Source: Marsupella aquatica (taxonomy: Eukaryota; Marchantiophyta). Taken from it: 64,000 nt of DNA. Where the stretch lies: the NCBI GenBank assembly GCA_973895155.1, contig OZ316891.1, positions 10,602,001-10,666,000 of the forward strand, read 5' to 3'. Made by a program: the position numbers and the translations under genes. The notes under the pieces were generated by a model. The model did no database searches and was not told the DNA's origin. It saw only the letters and a list, made by a program, of their open reading frames with translations. Shown here piece after piece: positions 1 through 10,879 of the stretch (position 1 is the first letter of the stretch; each line of letters opens with the position of its first letter).

Positions 1-105
1 CAATTTTGTAGGGGTTTAAAAATAATCATTTTTCTTATATTTTAGGGGGTCGAAAGCCAAAAACGTCACAAGTGATGGGGAGGTCTCCATATAGTGAGAC
101 CCCCA
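1..105. mobile_element. Right end of a MITE that runs off the window's left edge
   Basis: The segment ends in CTCCATATAGTGAGACCCCC. It closely resembles the right end of the complete 333-bp element at 53613-53945, which ends in CTCCATATAGTGACCCCCCC. Both carry an AAAACG motif and a GTGATG/GCGATG motif about 20-40 bp before the end. The left end lies outside the window, so length and target duplication cannot be read here. Confidence 0.6.
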
Positions 106-198
106 AGGCCTGGGCAGGTTGAATGAATTGGTGGAGGTTAGTTTCATCAAGGAAAAAACATTCTTAAACTGCAGTGGCCTTCTTATAAGTGCCCCTAA

Positions 199-762
199 GA
201 GCATCTCCAACAGTTTTGCGGTCATTGACGGCTACCCTATTGAATAGCCTGGGAAAGTACCGGCCATTTTAAGAAGTCGGGTAGCGACCAAAATCCGTAA
301 CCCCACCGCTTCCACCCCAAAGTTGACCACCATTCTCTGACCTAACGTTTGAACCCTTCAAGTTGTGGTTCAAACCACCCTCAAGCCGAGCCTGCCTGTG
401 CTGAATTCATCACTTTCTACCACGAAACCATTGAAGAAAAGAATGTAGAGACTTTCGACCTTCTTCACAGAATGGGAACTTCGCCCTTTGCCCTTCTGAT
501 CCTGGACAGATTGAGCTTCACGATTGTGTATTCGAAGTGCTCTCACATTCTGCCACGTGGGCTGCCGGTGGCCATCGATGCCTTGTCTCTAACATAGAAT
601 GCCGATCTCCTTTGAGGGCGTGGCAGGCACGCAGATAATAGACATTGAGCCTCCAAACTTTTGGAGGTTGTGGGGTATGGTGGGTGATTGAATCTGCAAA
701 AATGGCCGCTGTATGGATATTTGGTGGATAGGGTGTACAAAACCACACCATTGGAGATGCTC
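199..762. mobile_element. Tourist-like MITE (PIF/Harbinger type), 564 bp
   Basis: The left end reads GAGCATCTCCAACAG and the right end, reverse-complemented, reads GAGCATCTCCAATGG, a terminal inverted repeat of at least 12 bp. Each end is directly flanked by TAA (196-198 and 763-765). This matches the 3-bp TWA target duplication of PIF/Harbinger elements. No transposase is encoded; the small open frames inside are unlikely to be genes. The family could be mobilised by a Harbinger transposase, but the element at 56-61 kb does not clearly share these ends. Confidence 0.82.
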
Positions 763-765
763 TAA

Positions 766-2249
766 AGAGTCCCAAATTGGATTTTATGACCCAGGGTTTG
801 GCTAGCAAGCGACTAGGTTTGCTAGCAAAGGGGGCTTTATCACTCAAATAAGAATTTTACTCTTTGCTGGCAGGATGAAAAGCCAGAATTTAGTCACAAT
901 ATGCCATCCATGCCCCACCATAACATATTGTGAGCTCCATAGCCCCACAGTAACATATGTGCATAGAAACCAATGGTATTTTATGTATGATTATTAAATT
1001 GATAACATGCATGATAATTTTTTTTATCATTTAATTAATCTTCAAAATATATGAATAAAGAATATGGAATCACACTATTCATGTTCAAAGAATGTGGAAT
1101 CGGTGTTAATTATGTCATTAAAATACAAGTTTCCCTGGATCCCACTTGAACTTGGAATCCTATGCCAGCAAACAGTTCGAGTTGAAGATCCTATTTGAGC
1201 TTACAGCCTCGTCAAATCTCACCGACCTAATCATGATTATAACAAAAGTTTAAGTGCAAGTAACGATCATCAACTGACCTGGACATCTACTATAGGGCCC
1301 GATGCCCGAATCTTCTCGGGCAGCCCGCAGCGCGTACAGCTGCCAACTCTTCACCCGGCAGCCCTTGCGAAGGGTTTTTGGGCAGCCACAGCCTGACAGC
1401 AGCAAGTCCGGGCACTCGGGCAGGACAGTATAATTATGCTGCCCGAGTGCCCGATAGCGGGGAGATGTTTATTTTTGAATTATCAGTCACATCCCTATCA
1501 TCACGTCACGTCACCTGAGGTCACGTTGCGGGCAGCCAGCGGGCCCGCGTGGCATGGCGTCAGTGGTGGGCCTTACCTGACTCCACTCCTTTGTCTCTTT
1601 TTCTCCCGGGCGGGGCTGAGTTGAACGGGCTGCGCGGGACGGCGGGGCCGGGCAGGTACTCGGCTCCGCGTCGGCCAAACAATTTGTCCGCGAGAATGGG
1701 AGGAGAGAGTACCGTAGTAGTGGAGAGAAGGCAACAAAGAGAAGGAAAGAAGAAGCGCAGCTATGGAAGACGATTTCAACGATCTTTTCGGTGGGGAACA
1801 CGGCCATTGGTGAGCACAGAACTCTCCACAGGGGTCGCACTACTGTAGACCTGAACATCGCACTCCTGTAGACCTGAACACCGCGGCAGTGATGAACCAT
1901 TTTGCTCCTCGTCTACGTGATTTTTGACGAGCTTTTGGCCCTCCTGTGCACTGGTTTTGGCTCGTCGCCGAGAAGGACGGGAGAGCTTTGGATCCGTTGA
2001 GCGTCTCGAAGTGCCTTGATCAGCAGCGCTGTGAGTTATCAAGGGTGGAGGAGAGAGAGGGCTCGCCGGAATTCACGTTGTGAGTTTGTTCTGAGTTTGT
2101 TCGGTCGCGGAGAGGAAAAGCCTCTGGACATGTGAAGAGTTTCGGAGGGGTGCGTGGTGATTATCTCGGCGCTCTGGGTTTGTTCGTGTCGGTGAAGTGG
2201 AGGGAGAGATTATTGAGAAGGAGAGAGGGAGCAAAGGTGGGAGGAAATA
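766..2249. other. Intergenic region and kelch-gene promoter/leader
   Basis: No gene is recognised. Positions 900-1200 are AT-rich. Positions 1290-1460 are GC-rich and full of short CCCGA/TCGGG inverted motifs, including a perfect 15-bp-arm hairpin (1409-1453). From about 1690 the sequence is purine-rich (GAGAGAAGG-type) up to the ATG at 2250 and is probably promoter plus 5' leader. A short direct repeat (TGTAGACCTGAACA) occurs at 1844 and 1870. Confidence 0.5.
1409..1453. repeat. Perfect GC-rich inverted repeat (15-bp arms)
   Basis: CGGGCACTCGGGCAG at 1409-1423 is exactly reverse-complemented at 1439-1453, separated by 15 AT-rich bases. The flanks contain more copies of CCCGA/TCGGG. This suggests the joined ends of a GC-rich terminal-inverted-repeat element or a satellite fragment. 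Confidence 0.8.
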
Positions 2250-5200
2250 ATGAAGTGGGAGAGAGTGCAAGTGAAGTATAGGGCGAGAGAGACACCGGAG
2301 AAGATACCCAAGGCGAGGAGAGGAGGGGCGCATGGGCCGGGAAGAAAATGGGGTCATACGTGCAATGCGGTGAAGAAAGGGCGATTGCTTTACGTGTTTG
2401 GAGGCTATGGCCGGGACGACTGCCAAACCAATGATGTCCATGTCTTTGACACAAGTGAGTGCTACACTTGTACTTAGTCCAGAGCCTTGTTGAAAAAGCT
2501 TCACAGCTCAGTCGACTGGAGAGGGTTTTGAGTAAAACCCTATGACTATTTTACGTCTGGTTTCCTCGGACGCTCCCGGAAATGTCCACCTTTGTCACGA
2601 TTTTTGTCTAAATTCTGCGGAGGTTGTTCCTTGTTGTGAACTGTTCGTTGGCCTCGACTGTTCTTTACTGGGCGCTTGACTAGGAAATGAGTTCCGTTGA
2701 GCTCCCCCTACGTTCTCTAGTGCCAGATGTTTGTGGTCTTTACTGTTACTAGATTATCTGAAGCTTTCAGCCTGTCATTTGAGAAACTCACGGGCCATTG
2801 AGCGACATTCCCTGCTTTACAATTAGGGTTAGGGTTTAACCAGATGGGGTTGGAGGACAGGTTCGCAATATTTGGCCCATGGAGAAGCCTGCATTGGGCT
2901 AATTTTTATTTTTGAAACGGTTCCCGATCTTCTCGTTCCGTTCAACAAAGTCGTAAACTTAATGGGGTTCGTGCTTGCGAAAAGTCAGTAAACTGACGGA
3001 AAATAATTTTCTTCTGTACAGAGTTCTGTTGTTGTTTGTGGGTCGTAGTTGCGTATTGGCTCATATGAGTGTCTCTGCATTTGCTTTCAGCCTTTTTAAT
3101 ATATATTTTAATAACTTCTTTAAAACGAAGAACTTCACCGTCCGTTACACTGCGTGTTCATGTTACGGCTTCCCGTGGCATGATTTCAGTCCCACATCAA
3201 TTTATGCATGGTTTTGCATTTGTGTCTTTCCTTCGAGCTGGCAGGTGTCACTCCGAGAATGCTCTGGACGAAGTTTCCAAATCTGTGTATATATTCGTGA
3301 CTTTACTGACTGTCTTCTCCTTTGTCGGGACTTTCGATGGGTAGTGTTGAGGGTGGTTAGTGTTTTACCTTCGGAGAGAAGAGGACACCACCAGTTTCCA
3401 AATGCGCTGCATTTACTTGAAGGGTTTTTGATTGCGACTGGAGGGAGTTTTGGACTGTAGGAATCTGAGGCTGTTTTCTCAGTGTGGATTGGCAGGATTA
3501 TTCATTATTTATGACGTTTCTGTTTCTATTTATTCTTTGACTCAGCCAAGCAGATGTGGAGCAAGCCGATGGTTAAGGGTACTCCTCCCTCTCCCCGTGA
3601 TAGTCATACGTGCACTACAGTGGGACACAGACTCTTTGTGTTCGGTGGAACTGATGGCAGCAGCCCTTTGAAGGATCTCCACATACTTGATACAGGTTTG
3701 GGATTTTCTACAGTGGAAAAGTTGCATTCCTTCTCAGCTGCCTACTAGTAAGATGACTAATGATATGGGCGCTTCTTCCACGGAGCATGAATCTATGATG
3801 GTTTTATGACATTGGAGCCGAACCTTGAAGTTCAGGAGTCTTACATCGATTAAAGAGGCACATTTATCGTTGACCTTATCTCATGGAGAAGAATTTATTG
3901 TGTTTGTGTTACTACGATTACCGGTACAGACTCAAATAGCTGGAGCTCACCAACAACAAGGGGAGAAGGGCCAGCTGCTCGTGAGGGACACAGTGCTGCT
4001 CTCATTGGTCACCGGTTATTTGTTTTCGGGGGTTGCGGGAGGTCCCCGGATGATATGGAAGAGGCCTACTTCAACGATCTCTACGTTCTCGACACAAGTA
4101 TGTTTGTGTTTCAATTCCCCCGTTATTTCACAAAACATTGTGATGTCATACCAGTTGTTCGCAGCACGCCGGAGACAGAACGGTTGGTAGCAAGAGAAAA
4201 AGAAAATAGTCAGTAATTGGAAATTACATTTGCACTGATGAAAACACTTATCCAATCCGACGATTGAATTGTTTCTGTCCAGGCACATTAATCTGGATAA
4301 AAGCAGCCACCCGGGGGCCGGCCCCTGCTCCACGAGATAGCCACACCTGCTCATCTTTCAGAAATAAGTTCATTGTTTTGGGCGGTGAAGATTCATCCAA
4401 TTCGTATTTGTCAGACATATACATTCTTGATGCAGGCATGTATGAGCGATTTCAACAGACTTTTGTTATTTAACACTAAGGTCCGATTGTTTCATTTGTG
4501 GTCATAAACGGTCTTGTCCGAAAGTCTTAAGGATTTTGAAATGATAGCTTTTCTGAAGCTCGTTTGAAATAGATTTCAAGGGGCTTGAGCATTTTAAATA
4601 GAATTCAAGGTTTGAATTGACAAGCTGGTTTCAAGGGGCTTGGGCATTTTAAATAGAATTTAAGGTTTGAATTGACAAGCTGGTTTCAAGGGGCTTGAGC
4701 ATATTAAATCGAATTTAAGGTTTGCATTGACAAGCTGTAATGCTGGTAGACACATCTATCATGATTTCGATCATAATCGGTCTTGTCCGACAGTGTAAGG
4801 TTTGTGAATGATAGCGTTTCTGAATCTCTTACGAAGTAGGTATTAAACGTCTCAGAAGCATGTGCTGAATTGTGGCATTCTGCTTCAGATACTTTGCAAT
4901 GGAGTGAGTTGAGGACAACTGGACAAAAGTTAATACCCCGAGCTGGGCACACCACCGTAGCTCTTGGGAAGTACCTTTTCGTCTTTGGAGGATTTACGGA
5001 TGATCGAAAGCTGTTCGATGATTTACATGTCCTCAACGTCGGTATGTATCGGTTTTGCCGGCACCGGTTCGATTTGTTGTCTGTGTCTGGTTGGAGGCCG
5101 TCATGACTTACTTGATTGCAGACTCTTTGGATAAACTTAAGATTTCGATATACCTCACAGTTTTTTCACGTGGTACCTCATGCATTTCATCGGCAGAAAA

Positions 5201-7550
5201 TATTAGGTGTGAAAAAGCACGGTGGAATTGAGGTACAATTAAGGTACAGTTGCGCTTTGGAATTGAATTGAAATGTTGTCTTGTTTCTTAGACAATGGTG
5301 TGTGGACGAAAGCAACAACCGTTGGGGAAGGACCATCACCTCGATTCTCCTTAGCCGGAGACTGTGCTGAACCTGACAAGGGGATTCTCATGTTCATTGG
5401 TGGATGTAATGAGAACCTAGAAGCTCTCGATGACATGTACTACCTGGACACAGGTACTGCGAAGCAATGATACGTTTAGATGACTCATGTGGTTACAGCA
5501 TTTTTGGTTCTGAAAAGTTCAGTTAAGAGTTCCACCCGATTGTGACTCCATGGTACTATGAGTCTAGTATGCCTGGAAGTAAAAAATGCTGAGGGTTTTA
5601 TGTTGTGTCCGTGCAGAGCTGAAGGCAGAAAAGACTGATGCTGAACAGAAGCCCGAAAAGACGTCGCTGAAGAAGGAGCTCAAGAGGAAGCAACAAGAGC
5701 TCTTGTTGACCCCAGAAAGAGCAAAAGATAATCCACCCGTTGCTTTGGACGACAATTTCAGATCATCCTTGAACAACTCACCTCTTGGTACTAGCATGGG
5801 ATAGCACGTTTTGACAAATAGATTTTCTGTTGAACTGTTCTAAGTCTTGTTCGGAAAAGGTTACGGTCATCAACTAGCCTCCCTCGAAGTCTTTCATGTG
5901 GTCTTACTTAGGGTAATCACATCTCAACAAAACTTATTCGCTGTATATCTGATCTTTTTTATTTGCTTCTAGTTACAGGTACAAACAAGTATTCGTTTTA
6001 TGACTTCAAACCTGTCTTGGAGAAGAGTATTGAAGCCAAGGTGACGGATGTATTTCACTATGGCTACAGCGTGGAAGCCGCCATTGATGGGAAGATACTC
6101 CGTGGTCTATTGTTTACTTACAAGCCTGGATATGCGCATGCTGTTCAAGCCCATCTTATGAGGTCAGTCACTATTTTTCCTTAGGATTCCTCCTGTTAAG
6201 TAGTTCGTAACCTGAATGGGAAGGACGAGGACAAATGCGATGCAAGGTGTACTTCAAATTCCTGGAGACAATGAAGCTGGAGCAAATGTATGCAGCTTTG
6301 GGAAAGGAGCATTTAGTAAATTCGTTCCGAACTTGCGGTTCCCAGGAAGAGGAAAATAGAAGAGGACGCCGTTACAAAGATAAAGGAGGCACGAAGAGCA
6401 GAAAGGAGGGTGGCACGTCAGGCGAAGGCATTGTTGAAACAAGCAGGGGAAGGACAGCCCGCGGTCGGTGTTACTCCAAATGTCGGGACTGCTGCTACAC
6501 AACCACTTGCTACCGCAGTTGCCACCCAGGTAAATTGCATCGTCAAACTCCTCCAAGGACCGTTCAATAAATCGTTCCAACATGGGGTGAAAGTTATGCT
6601 GGTGCCTGAAAGTGAAAGTAGGGCGAAATGCGATACGTCTCTCGCTGTATGTCCTGTCTGTACATTTGAGAAGAGGCCAGATGGAATAGGATGGATGCCC
6701 ACCATGTTCGCATATTCTAGTTGTTGGATTAGCTTGTCATTTGTATGATTTGTGCAGTGTTGTAGAATTTACTCGTTTGTTCGAATCCAAGCTTTGTCGT
6801 TTGAGAATGTGTGTGATTTAACCTTGTCAATTCGCTGAGATTGAGATCTCCCGCTAGCCCAGTTCAGAGGCTCTAAGCGCGAATTATCTTTAGATATTCT
6901 ATCCGTGGTATGGTACTTTTTGGGAAATTATTGGATCCAAGGTAGATGGTTTGTTTTTGTCTCTTCAAACACAAGGCTCCTGTCGGAATCTGTCTTGAAT
7001 ACGGACGGACGACTGCAATACGCAGAAGTTGAATATTGCAGGGCAATCACATGTTCTTTGTTGTTTCATTTCAATGTGTGCAGCAAGCGGTGACACCAGT
7101 AGCATCCATTGTAACATTGCCATCACCTACGCCTGCAGCAGCTCCAGTTGCCACACTGCCTGCGGTAGCTGTCGTACAAGGGACCGTGGATTCGTCGTCT
7201 CAAACAGCACTACCCGCTCAAGGTCTGTTCTACGTTGATATTCACCGGTAGTCGACATCCGAGCTCTTGCATTTTTTGGTGCGGTTTGGGTTTGATAGTC
7301 TGAGTGTTTGTGTGTTTGTCCTATTCTGGTTACATGAGAAACGTCCTGAATCTAATATTTGTATGGAGTGACCTCTCAGGTACTGTCTGAGTTTGTGGAA
7401 GAGATTATCGAGGCTGTGCAACACAAGGTCTGCACAGGTTCGCAATTCTGGAAGCGATCAGGAGTGGTCGGTGCATGTACATTGGGAGAATGCTATAGGT
7501 TTAGAGATGATCACTCAAGCCACCAAAGAAAATGTTGGTCGGACACCTAG
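2250..7550 (+). CDS. Kelch-repeat (galactose-oxidase-like beta-propeller) protein
   Basis: Eleven exons give about 618 aa: 2250-2454, 3546-3695, 3930-4097, 4283-4435, 4889-5041, 5292-5453, 5617-5787, 5973-6162, 6346-6529, 7084-7222, 7369-7550. All phases join. The first six exons each encode about one kelch blade. Each holds a PRDSH/PRAGH/AREGH-type motif, a double glycine (VFGG, VLGG, FIGG) and a trailing LDT/LNV, and exon borders fall at the same blade position. Order and wording match a plant family I know from Arabidopsis (At1g18610/At1g74150 type). The C-terminal half carries a charged helix (exon 7), a conserved IEAKVTD...GYSVEAAIDGK...RGLLF block (exon 8) and an Ala/Pro/Thr-rich tail. 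The likely role is protein interaction; no enzyme function is implied. Intron 4436-4888 has a GC donor. The final exon and stop are the least certain, and a further exon inside 6163-6345 cannot be excluded. Confidence 0.88.
2823..2839 (+). promoter_or_regulatory. Telo-box-like motif in kelch intron 1
   Basis: TTAGGGTTAGGGTTTAA contains the plant telo-box (AAACCCTAA, reverse orientation). Telo-boxes in first introns or leaders are associated with growth-related plant gene expression. Here it sits about 370 bp into the first intron. Function is not shown by the sequence. Confidence 0.3.
4574..4738. repeat. Three-copy 55-bp tandem repeat inside a kelch intron
   Basis: Units begin TTTCAAGGGGCTTG at 4574, 4629 and 4684, an exact 55-bp period, and differ by a few substitutions. 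The whole array lies within the GC-AG intron 4436-4888. Confidence 0.9.
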
Positions 7551-8383
7551 GCTACTCAATGTGGGGGTCCTGTATACGCCATTTGTAAAGTGTAGGATAG
7601 AGGACCCATTGATTCTGTTGTGTTGTAATAGATCCGTTGTTTGATTGGTGGCCACATTTGACCAGTCTGAAGTAAGTCTGACTTGGGTGTGAACTGGGTC
7701 TTCATATGACCTGCACCCGGAATTTTGTATTATAGGAACAATGAAACTTGTTTGGTTCGTGTTGTACAGCAATGTCCAGCAGTACATGAGTACGATTTGA
7801 TGGTCACGTTGCTGGTGGTCATTGCAACACTTTTTAAGATGGATTGTTCAAGTTTCGCGAGCAGGTTAGGTCATTTAAAAAAAATCAACATTCTGTGCAG
7901 GTCAGGTGGGTTCTCTATGAGGAGAAGTCAGAAAACATCCCCTTCAGAAAAAAATCCTCATATATTATAGACAAGTTCACACAAGATCCTCCAGACCTGT
8001 TTAGTAGTGCTGTTTAGAGAATGCTTTTGCGTTGAAGCCAGGAAGCTCAACGATCGTCCCCTGGCGAATTATTTGCACCAGTGCGATGACGAATGATAGC
8101 TCTATCTCGCCAAATTAGCTGTGGCACACAACGGCCATTGCCAGCACCTCCACTGGAAGACTTCATGGTCAGCAGCAGGGTCTCCAAAGTGCTCAGAGAA
8201 CCTTGAGCCGCCCCATCGAGAAGAATAAATTTCCTCCAAAAATCCAAAGTGCTCAGAGAACCTGAGGTAAGAGCCGACCTTGAGCCGCCTCATTGAGAAG
8301 AATAAATTACCTCCAAAAATAATGATCTGGCCTGGAAAGATAATTTTGAATTCCATCCAAAAGACAGTATTCAACAGGGTGGC

Positions 8384-8455
8384 CCAAAGGGCAGCACCCG
8401 CTTAGGTGGTAATTGGATTCCAAAGGGCAGCACCCGCTTAGGTGGTAATTGGATT
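8384..8455. repeat. Perfect 36-bp tandem duplication
   Basis: CCAAAGGGCAGCACCCGCTT begins at 8384 and again at 8420. The two 36-bp units are identical, which implies a recent local duplication. Confidence 0.92.
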
Positions 8456-8893
8456 CTTGATCTACTGTACTGGGGCTTGTTTTATTAGGAGTGGCTTATC
8501 TGAATGAAACAATAAAACTACCAGCCGTTTGCTGTTCATATAAATTGGACCCCCCAAAAAGCCCATAACTTATGTCTGGCAGCCGTATTTAGAAAATTGT
8601 CCAGAATTGTATTGAAACAGTGTTATATATCATAGTATCAACAGTTTATTGTTCAATTTAATGTGACCACATAGACTTGAACACAAGGCGTTGTACTTGG
8701 ATTAGTAGCCATTCATTTGTAACTATTTTTCACATCAATCTATTTAAGAGTTGTTATTATCACATTTAATTATCCTCTAATAATACAATAAATCTTACTA
8801 GTGCTTCACAATGGAAATCTACTTTCTAGGCCTATGTTCTAGAGTAAAGCCTCTAAACCTTGACTCTAACTCAGGGCACAATTGAAAGTGGGG

Positions 8894-9075
8894 GTGCAAA
8901 CAAAAAGCAAAGAGGGGGAAAGATGAATTGGAAACAACCACTCTGACTAAGTGGATAACTAAAAGTGAGGGTGCAAACAAAAAGCAAAGAGGGGGAAAGA
9001 TGAATTGAAAACAACCACTCTGACTAAGTGGATAACTAAAAGTGAGGGTGCAGACAAAAAACATAGAAGGGCAAA
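8894..9075. repeat. 77-bp tandem repeat, about 2.4 copies
   Basis: Units start at 8894, 8971 and 9048 with GTGCAAACAAAAAGCAAAG or a close variant. The first two copies are nearly identical; the third is partial and diverged. Confidence 0.9.
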
Positions 9076-10879
9076 GGTGAAAAAAAAAAACTAATGGAAT
9101 CTTTGTTTGTAAAGTACTTGTTTATCATCATAATTATTTCCATTCAAGGAGAAGATAATGAGGTTAGTACAATACAAGACAAGACAAAATAAGACATTAC
9201 AAAGGGTGTCTCAAACCTCTGAGTTTTGCCTCTTGTCACAGTCAAGGTTGGTCATGGTCAAGGCTGTTTTCCCAGAACTAAGAAGACAGACACAATTTGT
9301 TTTGTCCACACACTTGGGACCACAAGACAAAACTGGTACTTTCCAGCCAAGGATCTTTTGCAGACCTAAAGGTTTGAGACTCCCTAATTGTGCTCACTTC
9401 TCATGCGTCTTAAACATACTCTCTCTTGTTTTTTTCTTCGGTCAGTCCTTCTAAGAAATCTACACCCATAACCTAGACCAAAGCCCAACTTTTGGGCCAA
9501 CTTAATTCACAGGGTTTCAGGTTTGAGATGAGTTTTCAACAAGCTCCCACGGGTCAGCCGCGTGCCGACAATTTTAGAATGGTCGCTTACAATTCGCAAA
9601 GGGCTCCGACACATATTGCGCAAATAAATTTTTGGAGCAGATGGCGGGGCTGCCCGCCGAGTTACTGGCAGTCACCTTTTGTGGGAAACAGATATTTTTG
9701 GTCGAACCCCAACCCACACCATTTTGGTCACAGGTAACCTCCCCCTCCGGGAATGCGTTGCTTTGAGATGCCCTACTGTAGTTGGAACGTGAGTTACGTC
9801 TACGGTTGCCCCACAGGCACGGGATCCCGGGAGATCGCGCGTTCGAATCCCAGCAAGTGCTGCGGCCAGCTTGTCCCGGCGGCCCCTCCCAATTCGGAGT
9901 CCAGCGCGTTCGTTTTATCGAGAAGAAATCGAAAGGAGTAGTGACATATGACACAATTGGATTTTGGTTTTTTTGTTCTCGAGTTGGGCAGACAAGAATG
10001 ATGTCGACATTGTTGGCCTCATTCTTTCTCGAATAGGAAATCCATCTCCCGGATTCTCGGCTCGGAAGCTGCTGTGTCAATCAATCTATGGCGAACTTCA
10101 GAAATTGGAGGCGGAAGTCGTCCAACAACTGAGAACAGACGAACTTCCGTCAGCTTGCTGTTCTTCGACATTTCGTCGTGCGGCAGTCGTTGATTTTAAT
10201 TATCATTTACGCTATCAGAATGCGAGCTGCTGCCCCTGCCAACTTCTGCACAGACGCTTTTTCTCTCGGGTACAAGTTTGGAGTGGTTGCTTTTGGTCCC
10301 CGTCCCCCCTTTTCCCTCTCACAAGTCTCTCTGTGCTTTTCTTTTCTTTCTCTTTGGGGATCCCTGGACTGAATCATTTGTTCATATATCTTTGCATTCA
10401 TTCCTACATTCACCTTTACTTTATTTACGCCTCTCTCTTTGTGTCTCTCCGGTTATGGCTCCGTTTCGGTACTCATTCTTGCTCCGCACGAGCTATCGAC
10501 TCAGTCTACTTAGGGTTTATTTTGGACGAAGTTTTGTGCACTTCGTCTGGCTTGGATTGCATTCGCTGTTTGCGATTTTATGTGACTTAATAGGACAAAA
10601 GGCGGGATGGCTAGTTTAATTGGTTGGTTTTTCTTTGCGACGAGGGAGCTCTCAAGCGCAATTCAGATCTCTGTTCGGACAAGCTCGCTGACCTCCTGTG
10701 GCTGGAAAATCAGAACTGCGATTGCCATGTCCTCCAGGAGCTCGGGACTTGATGAGAGTTTTTGAATTTATTCCGTGGCCTTAACGACCTTCCGCGGGGA
10801 GCTGAAAGGTGGGCAAAAAGATAAGGCCGCTGAGTCATCTATCCATCTCCCGAGGAATCGAGCTCATTGCTGCTTGACA

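Larger units (their letters stand above)
7551..10879. other. Intergenic region between kelch and histone deacetylase genes
   Basis: No gene is recognised. It holds the kelch 3' region, three short tandem duplications (8200-8320, 8384-8455, 8894-9075), AT-rich sequence around 8580-8820, and from about 10600 a probable promoter/leader for the deacetylase gene. An open frame at about 9964-10590 is pyrimidine-rich with no recognisable domain and is probably not coding. Confidence 0.5.

Noticed and set aside
6235-6345. Extra exon in kelch intron 8
   Set aside because: A short open segment exists, but it is not needed to keep phase, and the direct join at 6162/6346 gives a conserved-looking R-KRKIEED reading. 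It remains a minor alternative.
8894-9075. Repeat arrays as possible CRISPR
   Set aside because: The repeats are contiguous tandem copies without unique spacers, in a eukaryotic nuclear context.
9815-9865. tRNA-like 3' half (GCGTTCGAATCCC)
   Set aside because: The B-box-like motif is present, but no A-box at the right spacing and no paired acceptor or T-stem, so it is not called a tRNA or SINE.
9964-10590. 208-codon open frame upstream of the histone deacetylase gene
   Set aside because: Pyrimidine-rich, hydrophobic and Leu/Phe/Ser-heavy translation with no domain; the region is better explained as promoter or leader.
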